In this document: positions 9,240-18,857 of the stretch, piece after piece | Layout of the letters: each line of letters begins with the position of its first letter | How positions within the stretch are numbered: the stretch's first letter is position 1 | Assembly: GCA_022563775.1 (NCBI GenBank) | Contig: JADFMS010000002.1 | Coordinates: 1-64,000, forward strand | Reading direction: 5' to 3' | DNA length: 64,000 nt | Origin: Fidelibacterota bacterium | GTDB taxonomy: Bacteria; Marinisomatota; SORT01 | Made by a program: the position numbers and the translations under genes | The notes under the pieces: model-generated | The model's database searches: none | Told to the model about the DNA's origin: nothing | What the model saw: only the letters and a program-made list of their open reading frames with translations

Positions 9240-10160
9240 TTACTTCAGCAAGGGGGTATCATCATAAAGAGTGAATTTGCTGAATTTTGAAAACCGGCTG
9301 TTTATATCCTCGGCAGTGATATTCAGAAGGCGTTCGACACCAAAATCTTCCACACAAAATGAAGCGAGGATAGTTCCCGCAACCATTGCCCGCTTTAAAT
9401 GTTCCTCCGATAAAGAATCCGCCATTGCGATGTAAGACATGAATCCTCCCGCAAATGTGTCACCGGCACCGGTAGGGTCAACAACTTCATCTACAGGGAA
9501 GGCAGGAACATGAAACTTAAAATCATCTCCGAAAATTATTGCGCCATGTACTCCCTTTTTGATGATGACAAATTTTGGGCCCATTTCGAGAATCTTTAAT
9601 GCTGAATTTGATAGAATGGATTTTCCCGAAAGCATCGCCGCTTCTTTATCGTTAATCAGAAGAATATCTATCTTCTCTAATATTTCCTTTAGTTGAGGTA
9701 GTGTAGTGTTTATCCAAAGATTCATGGTGTCACAAGCAACAAGTTTGGGATTTTCGAGTTGTTCGAACACTTTCATCTGAAGCTCGGGATGGATATTCCC
9801 GAGCAGAGTATAGTCAGATTTGGAATGCGATTTCTGTAATTCAGGCATAAACGATTTAAATACGTTCAATTTGGTAAAAGTGGTAGTTCGCTCGGAGAAA
9901 TCCTCCGAGTACACTCCACCCCAACTGAATGTTTCACCCTCTTCAATTTTGAGACCGGAAGTATCTATACCTTTGTTGTTCATGGAACGAATTATATCTT
10001 CGGGATAGTCTTTTCCGACTACTCCAACCATTTTAGGATAAGTAAAATTTGATGCCGCAAGGCAGGCATAGTTAGCTGAACCGCCAATTATCTTTTCCCG
10101 TTTGCCTTTAGACGTTTCTATGGAATCGAACGCAACAGAACCGACGACAAGTAAACTCAA
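9240..10160 (-). CDS. PfkB-family carbohydrate/nucleoside kinase
   Basis: This 306-residue kinase has the N-terminal PfkB signature (IGGSANYACLAASN, around 26-39) and the C-terminal anion-hole motif DPTGAGDTFAGGF with the catalytic Asp. The family phosphorylates sugars or nucleosides with ATP. The start is TTG at 10160 with GGAG about 8 nt upstream. Because it precedes mtnA, it may act in methylthioadenosine or ribose salvage (for example on methylthioribose or adenosine), but the sequence does not decide the substrate. Confidence 0.85.
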   Translation of the reverse strand: MSLLVVGSVAFDSIETSKGKREKIIGGSANYACLAASNFTYPKMVGVVGKDYPEDIIRSMNNKGIDTSGLKIEEGETFSWGGVYSEDFSERTTTFTKLNVFKSFMPELQKSHSKSDYTLLGNIHPELQMKVFEQLENPKLVACDTMNLWINTTLPQLKEILEKIDILLINDKEAAMLSGKSILSNSALKILEMGPKFVIIKKGVHGAIIFGDDFKFHVPAFPVDEVVDPTGAGDTFAGGFMSYIAMADSLSEEHLKRAMVAGTILASFCVEDFGVERLLNITAEDINSRFSKFSKFTLYDDTPLLK

Positions 10161-10295
10161 ATTTATTCTCCAATCTCGTTAGCATAATTAGCAGAATGAA
10201 GGTAAAGCTTAGAATGACTGAAACTCAACATACTTTTATTTATGCGTCTATTTTCTAAGTGACAGTAGTAAAAACTTTAAAAATGAATTGTTGAT

Positions 10296-10330
10296 ATAAA
10301 AAATAGGAGCCACCTTGAAGTGGTTCCTAT
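10296..10330 (-). terminator. Terminator of the exbBD-tonB operon
   Basis: On the minus strand an 11-bp stem with one G-U pair (10303-10313 with 10320-10330) and a 6-nt loop is followed by a T run (As at 10297-10302 on the plus strand). It lies 10 bases after the tonB stop. Confidence 0.85.
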
Positions 10331-10339
10331 CATTAAAAA

Positions 10340-10978
10340 TTAATCTGCCGTCAATTTAAATGTAATTGGAATTGAAATCCAAACGCCGACGGGTTTATCC
10401 CGTTGTTTAGCGGGCTTAAATCTCGTTTTACCGATAGCATCCATCGCAGCTTCATCTAAACCGGTATTAGGGATGCCTTTCTGAATCTTCATTTCTCGTA
10501 CTATCCCCTTTTCATCTATAAACGCTCTAACGATGACCATTCCCTCAATTCCTGCTTCACGTGCGATTTCCGGATATTTAGCGCGTTTTTTGATACCCTC
10601 ATATCCACCCACGGGAACCGGGTCCTCATCATAAGGGATAAATTCGATCATCTGATCGGGTGGAGGAGGAGGTTCGATCTCGGAAAACATATCAATTGTG
10701 GTAGGGTCGATAGTAACATCATCAAGAAGATCATCGCTCTCCGACTCAACCGGTATTGATGGACGCGCAGGAGGAGGAGGAGCTTCAAATTGCTGTGTTA
10801 TATCAACCTTCTCGATATTAATTTCCACCTTTGGAGGAGAAGGTTTAATCCGTTTTTCACGAAATCTTGGATACGCCAGTCCAAGAGTGATTAGCAAGAG
10901 AAAAGAGAACATGAAACCGATTTCAATCAATCTTCGGTATTGAGTTTTCAAACTAACTTCGACTTTTTTGTAATCCAT
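10340..10978 (-). CDS. tonB: Energy transducer TonB
   Basis: The 212-residue protein has one N-terminal membrane helix (about 17-37), a proline-rich periplasmic linker with APPPPARP and EPPPPPDQ blocks, and a C-terminal TonB domain starting at YPEIAREAGIEGMVIV. TonB carries proton-motive energy from ExbB/ExbD to outer-membrane receptors. Its ATG overlaps the stop of the upstream exbD (ATGA), indicating translational coupling. It is the last gene of exbB-exbD-exbD-tonB. Confidence 0.93.
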   Translation of the reverse strand: MDYKKVEVSLKTQYRRLIEIGFMFSFLLLITLGLAYPRFREKRIKPSPPKVEINIEKVDITQQFEAPPPPARPSIPVESESDDLLDDVTIDPTTIDMFSEIEPPPPPDQMIEFIPYDEDPVPVGGYEGIKKRAKYPEIAREAGIEGMVIVRAFIDEKGIVREMKIQKGIPNTGLDEAAMDAIGKTRFKPAKQRDKPVGVWISIPITFKLTAD

Positions 10979-11388
10979 CAGCTCGACCCGTGTTTGGAGG
11001 AATAATTAACTCTTAACGCTCCGGCTTCCCTAAGTTCCTGATGGATATCACTCACAATCCCGAAATTCGCTTTCTGATCTATCTTCATAGATACGATAAG
11101 TCGCGGATCATTTACAAACCGCTCATAAATTACGGTTCTTACTCCTCGTACCTGTACAATTTTATCGTCGACGCTGATAATACCAGCCTTGGAAACCCAT
11201 ATATAAGAAACATGTCTTTTTGTAGTAAGTTTCTCAATTTTGCGGGCATGGGGAAGGTCAAGAGGAAGTCCGTCAAATTTCTTCAGCACTGTGGTCACCA
11301 TGAAGAATATAAGAAGCATAAATACGATATCCGGCATAGATGCTGTCGGTATACCTTCCATGGACTGCTGTTTTTTCTGAAATTTCAT
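10978..11388 (-). CDS. exbD: ExbD/TolR-family biopolymer transport protein (second copy)
   Basis: The 136 residues show the ExbD layout: short cytoplasmic N-terminus, one membrane helix (PDIVFMLLIFFMVTTVL, about 19-35) with the channel Asp in MPDIVF, and a periplasmic domain. It overlaps tonB by four bases and is the second ExbD of the operon. Paired unequal ExbD subunits are known in FCB-type TonB systems and may form a heteromeric stator. Confidence 0.9.
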   Translation of the reverse strand: MKFQKKQQSMEGIPTASMPDIVFMLLIFFMVTTVLKKFDGLPLDLPHARKIEKLTTKRHVSYIWVSKAGIISVDDKIVQVRGVRTVIYERFVNDPRLIVSMKIDQKANFGIVSDIHQELREAGALRVNYSSKHGSS

Positions 11389-11390
11389 AA

Positions 11391-11792
11391 TTAAAATTCC
11401 GGCTCAGCTATAGAAATTCTTGTAGCGTTAGCCATTTTAAGCTGGTCGAGAACTGATACAAAGACTTGATAGTCTGTTTCCCTGTCAGTTTTAATGGAGA
11501 ATATCAGGTTCGGATTTTTGCCCATTTTCATTTTGACACTACTACGTATATCAACCATGTTAATCGGCTCTTCATCCAACATAATATTACCTGCCGCATT
11601 TATCAGCAGGTTAGAGATATTTTCTTTAGGAATTTCTTTTTCTTCACCAGGCGCCGGAAGAACCAGCGATAATCCTTTATCCGTGTCTATAGTTGTGGTA
11701 ACAAGGAAAAATACCAACAATAAAAAAGCGATATCGGCTAAAGAGCTGGTAGGGATTTCATTCGGGTGCTTTTTCCTTTTTTCTAAAAGCAT
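11391..11792 (-). CDS. exbD: ExbD/TolR-family biopolymer transport protein (first copy)
   Basis: This 133-residue ExbD has the membrane helix LADIAFLLLVFFLVTTTI with the conserved proton-path Asp in ADIAF, then a periplasmic domain. It shares the helix pattern but differs in the periplasmic part from the copy that follows by 2 bases. It lies 21 bases after exbB. Both are stator components that use the proton gradient with ExbB to drive TonB. Confidence 0.92.
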   Translation of the reverse strand: MLLEKRKKHPNEIPTSSLADIAFLLLVFFLVTTTIDTDKGLSLVLPAPGEEKEIPKENISNLLINAAGNIMLDEEPINMVDIRSSVKMKMGKNPNLIFSIKTDRETDYQVFVSVLDQLKMANATRISIAEPEF

Positions 11793-11813
11793 ATCATCGG
11801 CACCTGTTACTTA

Positions 11814-12461
11814 CTAAGAAGCGCTATCGGAGGAACCTGATACATCAAGTTTCCCATCACTAAGATCGGTGAGAGAGTCAATTAATTCCACAGAACTTTC
11901 TTCCATGTTAATAATAAGACTGTCAACTTTAGATATGAAATAGTTATGCGCTGTTTGAATTAACATGGCTACTATGAGACCGAAAAGAGTCGTTAACAGT
12001 GCTTCGGAAATACCACCGGCAACAATCGAAGGTGATATATCATCTGCCGCTGCGATATCTTCGAAAGCGCCGACCATACCGGACACCGTTCCGGTAAATC
12101 CTAATAAAGGCGCGATAGTTGAAATAGTTCCAAGCCAAATAAGGTTGCGTTCAAGAAAAGCCATTTCAATTGTTCCGGCGCTGCCTATGGCTTTTTCAAC
12201 TGCCTCTACGCCTTTATGCGCGCGCATGAGACCCGCATAGAATATCGAAGCTACAGGACCTACGGTATTAGAAGATACTTCCATTGCGCCTTCATAACCT
12301 TTTTGGTTTAATGCAGTTTTGATTTCCTGCATGAATTTACGTGTGTCAATTGACGCACGAGAAAGAGTTATGAATCGCTCGACAACAAAAGCAATACCTA
12401 CAATAAGCAAAATAAGAATAGGATACATAAACGGACCACCGTCGAAAAATTTGTCAACCAT
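11814..12461 (-). CDS. exbB: ExbB / MotA / TolQ-family proton channel
   Basis: The 215 residues contain three membrane helices: about 9-27 (YPILILLIVGIAFVVERF), and a pair in the second half (NLIWLGTISTIAPLLGFTGTV and ISEALLTTLFGLIVAMLIQ). The conserved ExbB/TolQ features LLGFTGTVSGM and ALLTTLFGLIVA are clear. It forms the pentameric ring of the TonB-energising motor. It is first in the operon and has its own promoter upstream. Confidence 0.93.
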   Translation of the reverse strand: MVDKFFDGGPFMYPILILLIVGIAFVVERFITLSRASIDTRKFMQEIKTALNQKGYEGAMEVSSNTVGPVASIFYAGLMRAHKGVEAVEKAIGSAGTIEMAFLERNLIWLGTISTIAPLLGFTGTVSGMVGAFEDIAAADDISPSIVAGGISEALLTTLFGLIVAMLIQTAHNYFISKVDSLIINMEESSVELIDSLTDLSDGKLDVSGSSDSAS

Positions 12462-12559
12462 CTATTTTCTGCCTCCAAATTGTTAAATAATTACAAACTA
12501 TTAAAAAAATATTTACCTGCCTTATATGGTCAAAGAATATATTCCTCTAAAGGCACCGT

Positions 12560-12588
12560 AGAATAATTATAATATTAACAATTGTCAA
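12560..12588 (-). promoter_or_regulatory. Sigma70-like promoter of the exbB operon
   Basis: On the minus strand, TTGACA (12588-12583), a 17-nt spacer and TATTCT (12565-12560). The predicted start near 12553 leaves a leader of about 90 nt to the exbB ATG at 12461. Confidence 0.65.
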
Positions 12589-12607
12589 TAATTATATCCA
12601 ACACGAA

Positions 12608-14200
12608 TCAGTTTTCTCTAAGGTCTAATACCGCGTCGGCAAGATCTTTTGCTTCAGGCAATAACTCCAGTGCTTTTAGTACTTGAATATCCTTTTGTAT
12701 TTTCACTTTAAAACGACCGTTTCTTCCAAACAACGCAGCTGCGATTTCAGATTTAATCAGATTCTTGACGTATTCTTTATCTTTTTCTATCGCCTCTTTA
12801 TCAAGTTCAAACTCTGATTCTTCAACTAATGAAGCGAACTCAAGCAGCATCTCTTCGGAAATCTCAAAGCTTTCCATAAATTTATTTTCATCAGAGGCTA
12901 ATTGTTTATTATCGGAAGCATGCTTTGATGCATAAGTGAATACGAACCGGTCAGGTTCGCTTAGGAGTTTGATTGTCGCCTTCTCCAAATTGATGTTGAG
13001 CGGCACGATCAGATCAGGAGTTATTCCACCGCCTCCCCTGACTGTCCTGCCTGATTTGGTGGGATAAGTAGGGCGATCGTCTTTTTCCGGGTCTACCTGG
13101 TTTTGAGCGTCGTCCCTGATATCCTTGTAATATTGTTCCGTCCCATTTTCATAAGGTCTTTGTATCAGTCGTCCGCTCGGTGTGTAGTATCTTGCTATCG
13201 TTACCCTGATAGCAGAGCCGTCTTTCATTTTCCATTGTCTTTGAACCAAACCTTTTCCAAATGTTGTCTCGCCGACCACCAACCCTCTATCGAGGTCCTG
13301 AATCGCGCCTGCCACTATTTCAGAGGCGCTTGCGGAACCCCTATTCACTAAGATAATCAAGGGATGCCGAGCGTGAGTTGCTTTGGATGTGGAAAAATAC
13401 TCTTCATTTGCGCTTGATACTCTGCCCTTGGTGTAGACGAGAACCTCACCGCCTTCAATAAATTTATCAAGGACATCAACTGCTTCTTCCAAATAACCGC
13501 CCGCATTCGAGCGGAGGTCCAAAATAAGATTTTCCATTCCCTGTGATTCAAGAGATTGCATAGCCTTTTCTATTTCATCACTCGTTGTTCTTGAAAATCG
13601 GTTAAGCAGTATATAACCGGTTTCATCATTAATCATAAATGAGGAGAGAACCGAGTAGATCGGAATTTCATCTCTGATAATCGTCAGGTCAAAATCATCT
13701 TCAACTCCATTCCTTCTGACGGTAATATCTACTCTCGAGCCCTTTGGACCTCGAAGTCGGGTAAAAACTTCCTTGTAAGTGATGTTCTTGGCTGACTCAT
13801 TGTCGATGGAAATAATTTTATCTCCTGTCGTCAAACCAAGTTTTTCTGAAGGCGAACCGACTATCGGAGCGATAACCGTAATATATCCGTCAAGTATGTC
13901 AAACTCAATTCCGATTCCCTGAAACTTTCCCGAGAAACTTTCTTCACTCTTCTTAAACCGCTCTTTATCGATATAAACCGAATGTGGATCGAGTTCTGCC
14001 ATCATACCACGATAGGCTCCGGTCATTACCTTTTCCCAATCAACTTTGTCCACGTAGTATTGATTCATTATCTGGATCATATTATTAAAAACTTCCAATT
14101 TGGAAAAGAGGTCCGGCGCAGACTGACCGATATTAACACTTGCAAATCCGACTACAAGCGTGAGTGTGGTTATCAATAATATTTTTATACGTCTCTTCAT
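12608..14200 (-). CDS. C-terminal processing peptidase (S41 family)
   Basis: A 530-residue periplasmic serine protease: N-terminal signal/anchor helix (residues 5-25), then a PDZ domain (GKFQGIGIEFDI to about residue 170), then the S41 catalytic domain with LDLRSNAGGYLEEAVD, the nucleophile in GSASASEIVAGAIQ and the general-base Lys in TTFGKGLVQ. CtpA-type proteases trim or degrade envelope proteins from the C-terminus. The C-terminal 130 residues are helical and charged, longer than in minimal CtpA, as in many FCB homologues. It appears to be a single-gene unit. Confidence 0.92.
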   Translation of the reverse strand: MKRRIKILLITTLTLVVGFASVNIGQSAPDLFSKLEVFNNMIQIMNQYYVDKVDWEKVMTGAYRGMMAELDPHSVYIDKERFKKSEESFSGKFQGIGIEFDILDGYITVIAPIVGSPSEKLGLTTGDKIISIDNESAKNITYKEVFTRLRGPKGSRVDITVRRNGVEDDFDLTIIRDEIPIYSVLSSFMINDETGYILLNRFSRTTSDEIEKAMQSLESQGMENLILDLRSNAGGYLEEAVDVLDKFIEGGEVLVYTKGRVSSANEEYFSTSKATHARHPLIILVNRGSASASEIVAGAIQDLDRGLVVGETTFGKGLVQRQWKMKDGSAIRVTIARYYTPSGRLIQRPYENGTEQYYKDIRDDAQNQVDPEKDDRPTYPTKSGRTVRGGGGITPDLIVPLNINLEKATIKLLSEPDRFVFTYASKHASDNKQLASDENKFMESFEISEEMLLEFASLVEESEFELDKEAIEKDKEYVKNLIKSEIAAALFGRNGRFKVKIQKDIQVLKALELLPEAKDLADAVLDLREN

Positions 14201-14332
14201 TAAAACTCCTTTAGAAACAAATCCCGGTGATACAGTCCCTCAGTTTTTGAACTACGTTTCTCCATCAACGGTTCCAATTTCGGTCAATATATACAACACT
14301 TTATCAATATGCAATGTCATCCTAAGTACAAT

Positions 14333-15361
14333 TCATTTTGACTGAAAGAGTTCATTGATCGTTTTCTCAAATTCAGACTTACCCCATCCGAGTTTAAAGG
14401 TTATTCTAAGTAGATAGACGTCAATTTCGGCGAAAATGTTCTGTGGCAGTTTAAAAGCGTCTTTTTCAGTAGTGATGAGAAAATCCGAGTTAGAGGATAT
14501 GAATTTGTTCTTTATCTCAGTGAAGTCTCTCTCCGTATAAATATGGTGATCCGGAAATTTAAGCAATTCAACTTGTGACGGCTCAAAGGAATTCAGTGTC
14601 GATAGGAAACCGTCAGGATTTCCAATTCCGCAAAAAGCGGTGAGTTTTTTACCGCTCAATTCAGATAATTCTAATTCTTCGTCTGAATTCAGATTAATCA
14701 ACAAATCAGGCTCTTTCACTCCTCCGCACAAAACAGTTTCGTTTTTAAGATATTTTTTGATTTTGTGAGATTCTTCTTCAATACCCATGAAAACCACTAT
14801 GTCAGCTCTTTTAAGCGATTTGAGGGGTTCTCTCAATCGTCCTGCGGGAAGCAAAAGTCGTTCTTCTAATTTCTTGCTGTCATTAACGATAACTATATCT
14901 AAGTCTCTTTTCAGAGTGCGATGCTGAAAGCCGTCATCAAGTATGATTAGTTCTGATTTCGCCTTTTCGACGGCTTCGGCAGCGCCTCTAATTTTATTGG
15001 GATCAATAGATATAGTCAAGTTTTCAACTCTGTTTTTTAACAGAAACGGTTCATCACCCGATTCAAGCCAATCGCTTATCTTCTCATACGGCAGATACAA
15101 TTTAGGTGAATTAGAACTCTGCCCGTAACCACGAGAGACGACGGCGATATTTTTTCTGTATGCGGAAATCATATCAATTAGATACAAAACAAGGGGAGTT
15201 TTCCCTGTGCCGCCGACCGATAAATTGCCTACGCTGATCACTGTCGCGTCGACTCTGTTTTGACTAAAAACCCCTAAATCAAAAAACAGATTCCGCAGTG
15301 CGATCAGTGTTCTATATAGAAGTGAGAGTGGGTACAGTATCGGGAGAAGAAATTCAGTCAT
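14333..15361 (-). CDS. lpxK: Tetraacyldisaccharide 4'-kinase
   Basis: The 342-residue protein starts with a membrane-associating helix (4-27), then the LpxK Walker A loop SVGGTGKT (48-55) and the DDGFQHRTLKRDLDIV motif around residue 140. LpxK phosphorylates the 4' position of the lipid A precursor on the inner face of the cytoplasmic membrane. It lies 12 bases downstream of lpxB in the same direction, so the last shared lipid A steps are co-transcribed. Confidence 0.93.
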   Translation of the reverse strand: MTEFLLPILYPLSLLYRTLIALRNLFFDLGVFSQNRVDATVISVGNLSVGGTGKTPLVLYLIDMISAYRKNIAVVSRGYGQSSNSPKLYLPYEKISDWLESGDEPFLLKNRVENLTISIDPNKIRGAAEAVEKAKSELIILDDGFQHRTLKRDLDIVIVNDSKKLEERLLLPAGRLREPLKSLKRADIVVFMGIEEESHKIKKYLKNETVLCGGVKEPDLLINLNSDEELELSELSGKKLTAFCGIGNPDGFLSTLNSFEPSQVELLKFPDHHIYTERDFTEIKNKFISSNSDFLITTEKDAFKLPQNIFAEIDVYLLRITFKLGWGKSEFEKTINELFQSK

Positions 15362-15372
15362 GAAGTGCAGAT

Positions 15373-16521
15373 TTAGTCCTTGCTATCATCCTTAGATGAA
15401 GTTCTGTTGACAATAAGTTCCGCTGCTCTTTGAGAGGCTCCCGTTTTACCAAGAGAATCTTTGACCATCAAAAGTCTTTTTCTTGTATCCTCCATAAGAG
15501 TTTTATCTCCGAGCAGTGAAAGTCCTTCGGAAGCCAGGCGAGTTGCCGTGACTTCTGATTGTAAAATTTCCGGCACGATCTTCTCACCTGCAACTATATT
15601 AACAAGTCCGATATTCTTTAATTTTACGAGCAGCTTACCCAAAAACCAGGAAATGGGAGAGACCCTATACACGATTATCATCGGTGTGCCCAAACAAGCG
15701 GACTCTAATGTTGCACTGCCCGAAGCCACGAACAGCATATCTGAATGCTGCATCACGTCATAGATATCATTAGAGTGTTCCAAATCCTTACCGGTTTCAA
15801 TAATTGAATAGATCTTTTCATTCAAAGTTGGTGAAATGCCGGTAACGGTTTGAAGGTCGGGGAGCTCTTTCTTCATTAGTCCAACTGCCTCTACCATCTG
15901 AAGGTAAAGATTTTCAACTTCCTGCGCTCTGCTTCCGGGTAATAAACCGACAACGGGATTGTCTAATTTGAAACCATGTTTTTGGTAAAACTCCTCACGA
16001 GAATATCTACCGTTTAATCCCTCGAGGATAGGATGACCGACAAAATCAACTCTGACTCCGGCAGCTTTGTATAACTCCTCTTCAAATGGAAAAACAACTA
16101 TCATGTGGTCAACGAGCCGGGATATTTTTTTTATTCTTCCGGCACCCCATGCCCAGATTTGAGGACTGATGTAATAAACGATTCTGCAGCCCAATTTTTT
16201 TGCTTTTTTTGCTAACCGGAGGTTGAAACCGGGATAATCTATCAATATAACGGTCTCCGGACGGTTAGTTTCTATCCATTCTGTCAGCTCGTTCATGAGC
16301 TTACGAATGAACGGCAGATGCTTAATTACTTCAGAGAATCCGAGAAATGACATTTCGCGAATGTGGTGAAGCAGCTCCATACCTGCGGCTTCCATATTAT
16401 CACCGCCAATTCCGGTGATCTTGACATCGGGAAATAATTTTTTAATCGCCGCGACGAGTTTACCGCCTTGAACATCACCCGAAAGCTCGCCTGCTATTAT
16501 CAGAATAGAATTAGAATTCAT
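15373..16521 (-). CDS. lpxB: Lipid-A-disaccharide synthase
   Basis: This 382-residue family-19 glycosyltransferase shows the LpxB hallmarks AGELSGDVQGGKLV (residues 10-23), GIGGDNMEAAGM, YYISPQIWAWGAGRIKKI and LLPGSRAQEVENL. It joins UDP-diacylglucosamine to lipid X. The C-terminal ten residues are charged and variable. It lies between a Gfo/Idh-family oxidoreductase and lpxK, all on the minus strand. Confidence 0.95.
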   Translation of the reverse strand: MNSNSILIIAGELSGDVQGGKLVAAIKKLFPDVKITGIGGDNMEAAGMELLHHIREMSFLGFSEVIKHLPFIRKLMNELTEWIETNRPETVILIDYPGFNLRLAKKAKKLGCRIVYYISPQIWAWGAGRIKKISRLVDHMIVVFPFEEELYKAAGVRVDFVGHPILEGLNGRYSREEFYQKHGFKLDNPVVGLLPGSRAQEVENLYLQMVEAVGLMKKELPDLQTVTGISPTLNEKIYSIIETGKDLEHSNDIYDVMQHSDMLFVASGSATLESACLGTPMIIVYRVSPISWFLGKLLVKLKNIGLVNIVAGEKIVPEILQSEVTATRLASEGLSLLGDKTLMEDTRKRLLMVKDSLGKTGASQRAAELIVNRTSSKDDSKD

Positions 16522-16558
16522 TAATTACTCACAAAAAGATGCCAATATATTTCTGAGG

Positions 16559-17533
16559 CTATTCCTTGTTAATGACAGAAATAATTTTTAACGCTACTTC
16601 CAAAGCCGCTATTCCGTCTTCACCTGTTACCAGCGGTTTCTCTCCTGTCTGAACAGAGTGCGCAAATGCTTTTAGCTCGGTAAGAAGAGGATTATCATCC
16701 ACCACTTTCGGCGAATTAAGATAAATGTTCTTTACTTCATCATTCAATTGGATCTGGGACAGTTTCAAGCCTTTACCGGGTGAGTCGGCAGAGCTAATTT
16801 CAAAGATGCGAGTTTCATTTTTTAAGAAATCAAGAGTTATGTATGAGTTCTTCTCAAAGATTCTCATCTTTCGCATACCCTTCTGACTTATGCGGCTCGC
16901 AGTCAAGTTTGCTACGCATCCGTTCCCGAAAGTCAATCTCGCATTGGCTATGTCTACGTTATCGGTAATGACAGAAACTCCGTTCGCATCAATTGCTTCC
17001 GGTTTGGATTTGGTCATATGTAGAACAAGATCAATATCATGGATCATCAGATCAAGCACGACATCAACGTCAATATTTCTCGGTTGAAATTCCATGAGTC
17101 GGTGGCACTCAATAAACATAGGATCGAATTCTGAATGTTCGAGAGCCCGGTAAGTTCCGCTAAATCGCTCAATGTGACCGACTTGAACTATACAGTTTTT
17201 ATCTTCAGCTAGTTTAATCAGTGTGCGGGCATCTTCGAGATTATCGCAAATCGGTTTTTCTACAAATACGCTTTTACCCTTGTTCAGAGCTTCAATGGCA
17301 ACTTCAAAATGGCTGTTTGTGGGTGTTACAATAGATATGGCATCAACATTGTCCAATAATTCTTCCTGGGATTCAAATGAAGCGGTTCCTTGCATTGATT
17401 CCACTTCATCCGCTCGCTCATTATCAATATCGAAGAAGCCGATGAGTTCAACTTCATCAATAGTGATGAGGTTTTTCAAATGGGCAGCTCCAAGATGCCC
17501 AACTCCTATAACGCCTATTCTGACTCTTTCCAT
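16559..17533 (-). CDS. Gfo/Idh/MocA-family oxidoreductase next to lpxB
   Basis: NAD(P)-dependent sugar oxidoreductase with Rossmann motif GVIGVGHLGAAHL and EKP motif VFVEKPICDN, plus the DLMIHDIDLVLH segment. I use the internal ATG at 17533 (MERVRIGVIG), giving 324 residues, because the Rossmann strand starts there; an ATG at 17578 would add 15 unlike residues. The gene is 38 bases from lpxB in the same direction. Family members such as GnnA oxidise UDP-GlcNAc at C3 for amide-linked lipid A and lie in lpx clusters; that role is inferred from position only, and no partner aminotransferase (GnnB) is in view. Confidence 0.85.
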   Translation of the reverse strand: MERVRIGVIGVGHLGAAHLKNLITIDEVELIGFFDIDNERADEVESMQGTASFESQEELLDNVDAISIVTPTNSHFEVAIEALNKGKSVFVEKPICDNLEDARTLIKLAEDKNCIVQVGHIERFSGTYRALEHSEFDPMFIECHRLMEFQPRNIDVDVVLDLMIHDIDLVLHMTKSKPEAIDANGVSVITDNVDIANARLTFGNGCVANLTASRISQKGMRKMRIFEKNSYITLDFLKNETRIFEISSADSPGKGLKLSQIQLNDEVKNIYLNSPKVVDDNPLLTELKAFAHSVQTGEKPLVTGEDGIAALEVALKIISVINKE

Positions 17534-17769
17534 TTCGGTATAATTATCATATCTTAGAGAAAAAAATATATCCTGCATGAATCGTTATTCCAAACTAATA
17601 GTTTTGGGTTATCCTATTACCGATATGAGAGAAAGTACCCACACACAGTTTGAAATTCTTGGAAACGCCAGTCCGGAATCGTTGAAGGAAGTATACATCT
17701 CGAGTACAGGAGAGACAAAATTATTTGAGTTTCAATATATCCCGCCGATAACAGGTATAGAGGGCGGAA

Positions 17770-18837
17770 ATGAAAAAATTAAAGATTTTAAGCTCCAAGA
17801 TAATTAAATTCTTATCAGGAGGATTTACGTCTTTGGTCCAAATACTTGCATTACTTCTACTTTTCAATTTGCCTCAGGGCAAAACGAATTCTTTAGATAA
17901 GGAATACATCCAAACCGTTGAGCTCGCCAGCAGGCTTTTTTATATAGGGGAGATTGATAGTGTTAAGAAGTACGGTGACTTGCTTATAGAAAAATATCCG
18001 GAAAGAAGTGAAGGATATAGGCTAATTTGTATGTATTGGATAAGCGATAACGATTGGAACAAAGCAATTAAATGGGGTAAGAAGGCAGTTAAGAAGAACG
18101 AAAATTCCGGTATGGCACATCACTGGCTTGGCAGGGCATACGGACTGAAGGCAAGAAACTCTTCAAAATTCAGAGCCGCTTTTATTGTTGGTAACATCCG
18201 TGAGCATTTTAAAAGAGCAGCTGAAATAATGCCTGAATATATAAAAACACACGAAGATCTGTTTAACTTTTACTCCGGTTCACCAAAGATTGCCGGAGGT
18301 TCCGTGGAAAAAGCCAAAGAAGAATTGGAACATATTGAGAAATTGGATCCCTATAGAGGCGCGGATATGAAAGCAAACTATTTCCTCTCATTAGGGGAGT
18401 ACGGACTCGCAGAAAAGGAAATCGAAAAAGCCATAAATTTGGATAGTATGAACATTGCCAATCGCTGGACGAAGATGTACATTCTCAAAAACATCAATGT
18501 AATGTCGTCAAGAAAACAGCTGAGAATTATACATAAGATGTCTCCGGGAGATTCTTTAAAAATCTTTTATCAACTCGGATTAACTTATTTATCTGAAGGG
18601 GACAGTTTACAAGCAGGCATTGATATTTATAACCGCTACCTCTCAAGCCCTGTAGTAAAATCATCACCTACTTATGTGGCATCATTCTGGCGACTCGGAA
18701 TGGTTTATGAAAAAGCGGGTGATTATCCTAACGCAAAAGCGAAATATGAAGAAAGTCTGAAGCTAAACCCCAATTTTAATCCGGCAAAACGATCTTTAAA
18801 GAAACTAAATAAACTTATTAGCAGCCGTAAGAACTGA
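17770..18837 (+). CDS. TPR-repeat protein with N-terminal membrane anchor
   Basis: The 355-residue protein has a hydrophobic N-terminal segment (about 19-34) acting as signal or anchor, then TPR units covering most of the length; the last is GMVYEKAGDYPNAKAKYEESLKLNP. The middle contains FYSGSPKIAGGSVEKAKEELE, a sequence found in a family of secreted TPR proteins that lack a known function. It is divergent from the Gfo/Idh gene and convergent with ychF. GAGGGCGG just before the ATG supports the start. Probably periplasmic. Confidence 0.75.
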   Translation: MKKLKILSSKIIKFLSGGFTSLVQILALLLLFNLPQGKTNSLDKEYIQTVELASRLFYIGEIDSVKKYGDLLIEKYPERSEGYRLICMYWISDNDWNKAIKWGKKAVKKNENSGMAHHWLGRAYGLKARNSSKFRAAFIVGNIREHFKRAAEIMPEYIKTHEDLFNFYSGSPKIAGGSVEKAKEELEHIEKLDPYRGADMKANYFLSLGEYGLAEKEIEKAINLDSMNIANRWTKMYILKNINVMSSRKQLRIIHKMSPGDSLKIFYQLGLTYLSEGDSLQAGIDIYNRYLSSPVVKSSPTYVASFWRLGMVYEKAGDYPNAKAKYEESLKLNPNFNPAKRSLKKLNKLISSRKN

Positions 18838-18857
18838 ATTCATACTCAAATTTCTGT

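Noticed and set aside
17577..17807. 76-codon frame on the plus strand divergent from the Gfo/Idh gene
   Set aside because: No ribosome binding site, overlaps the TPR gene start, and the product resembles nothing; more likely the leader region of the TPR gene.
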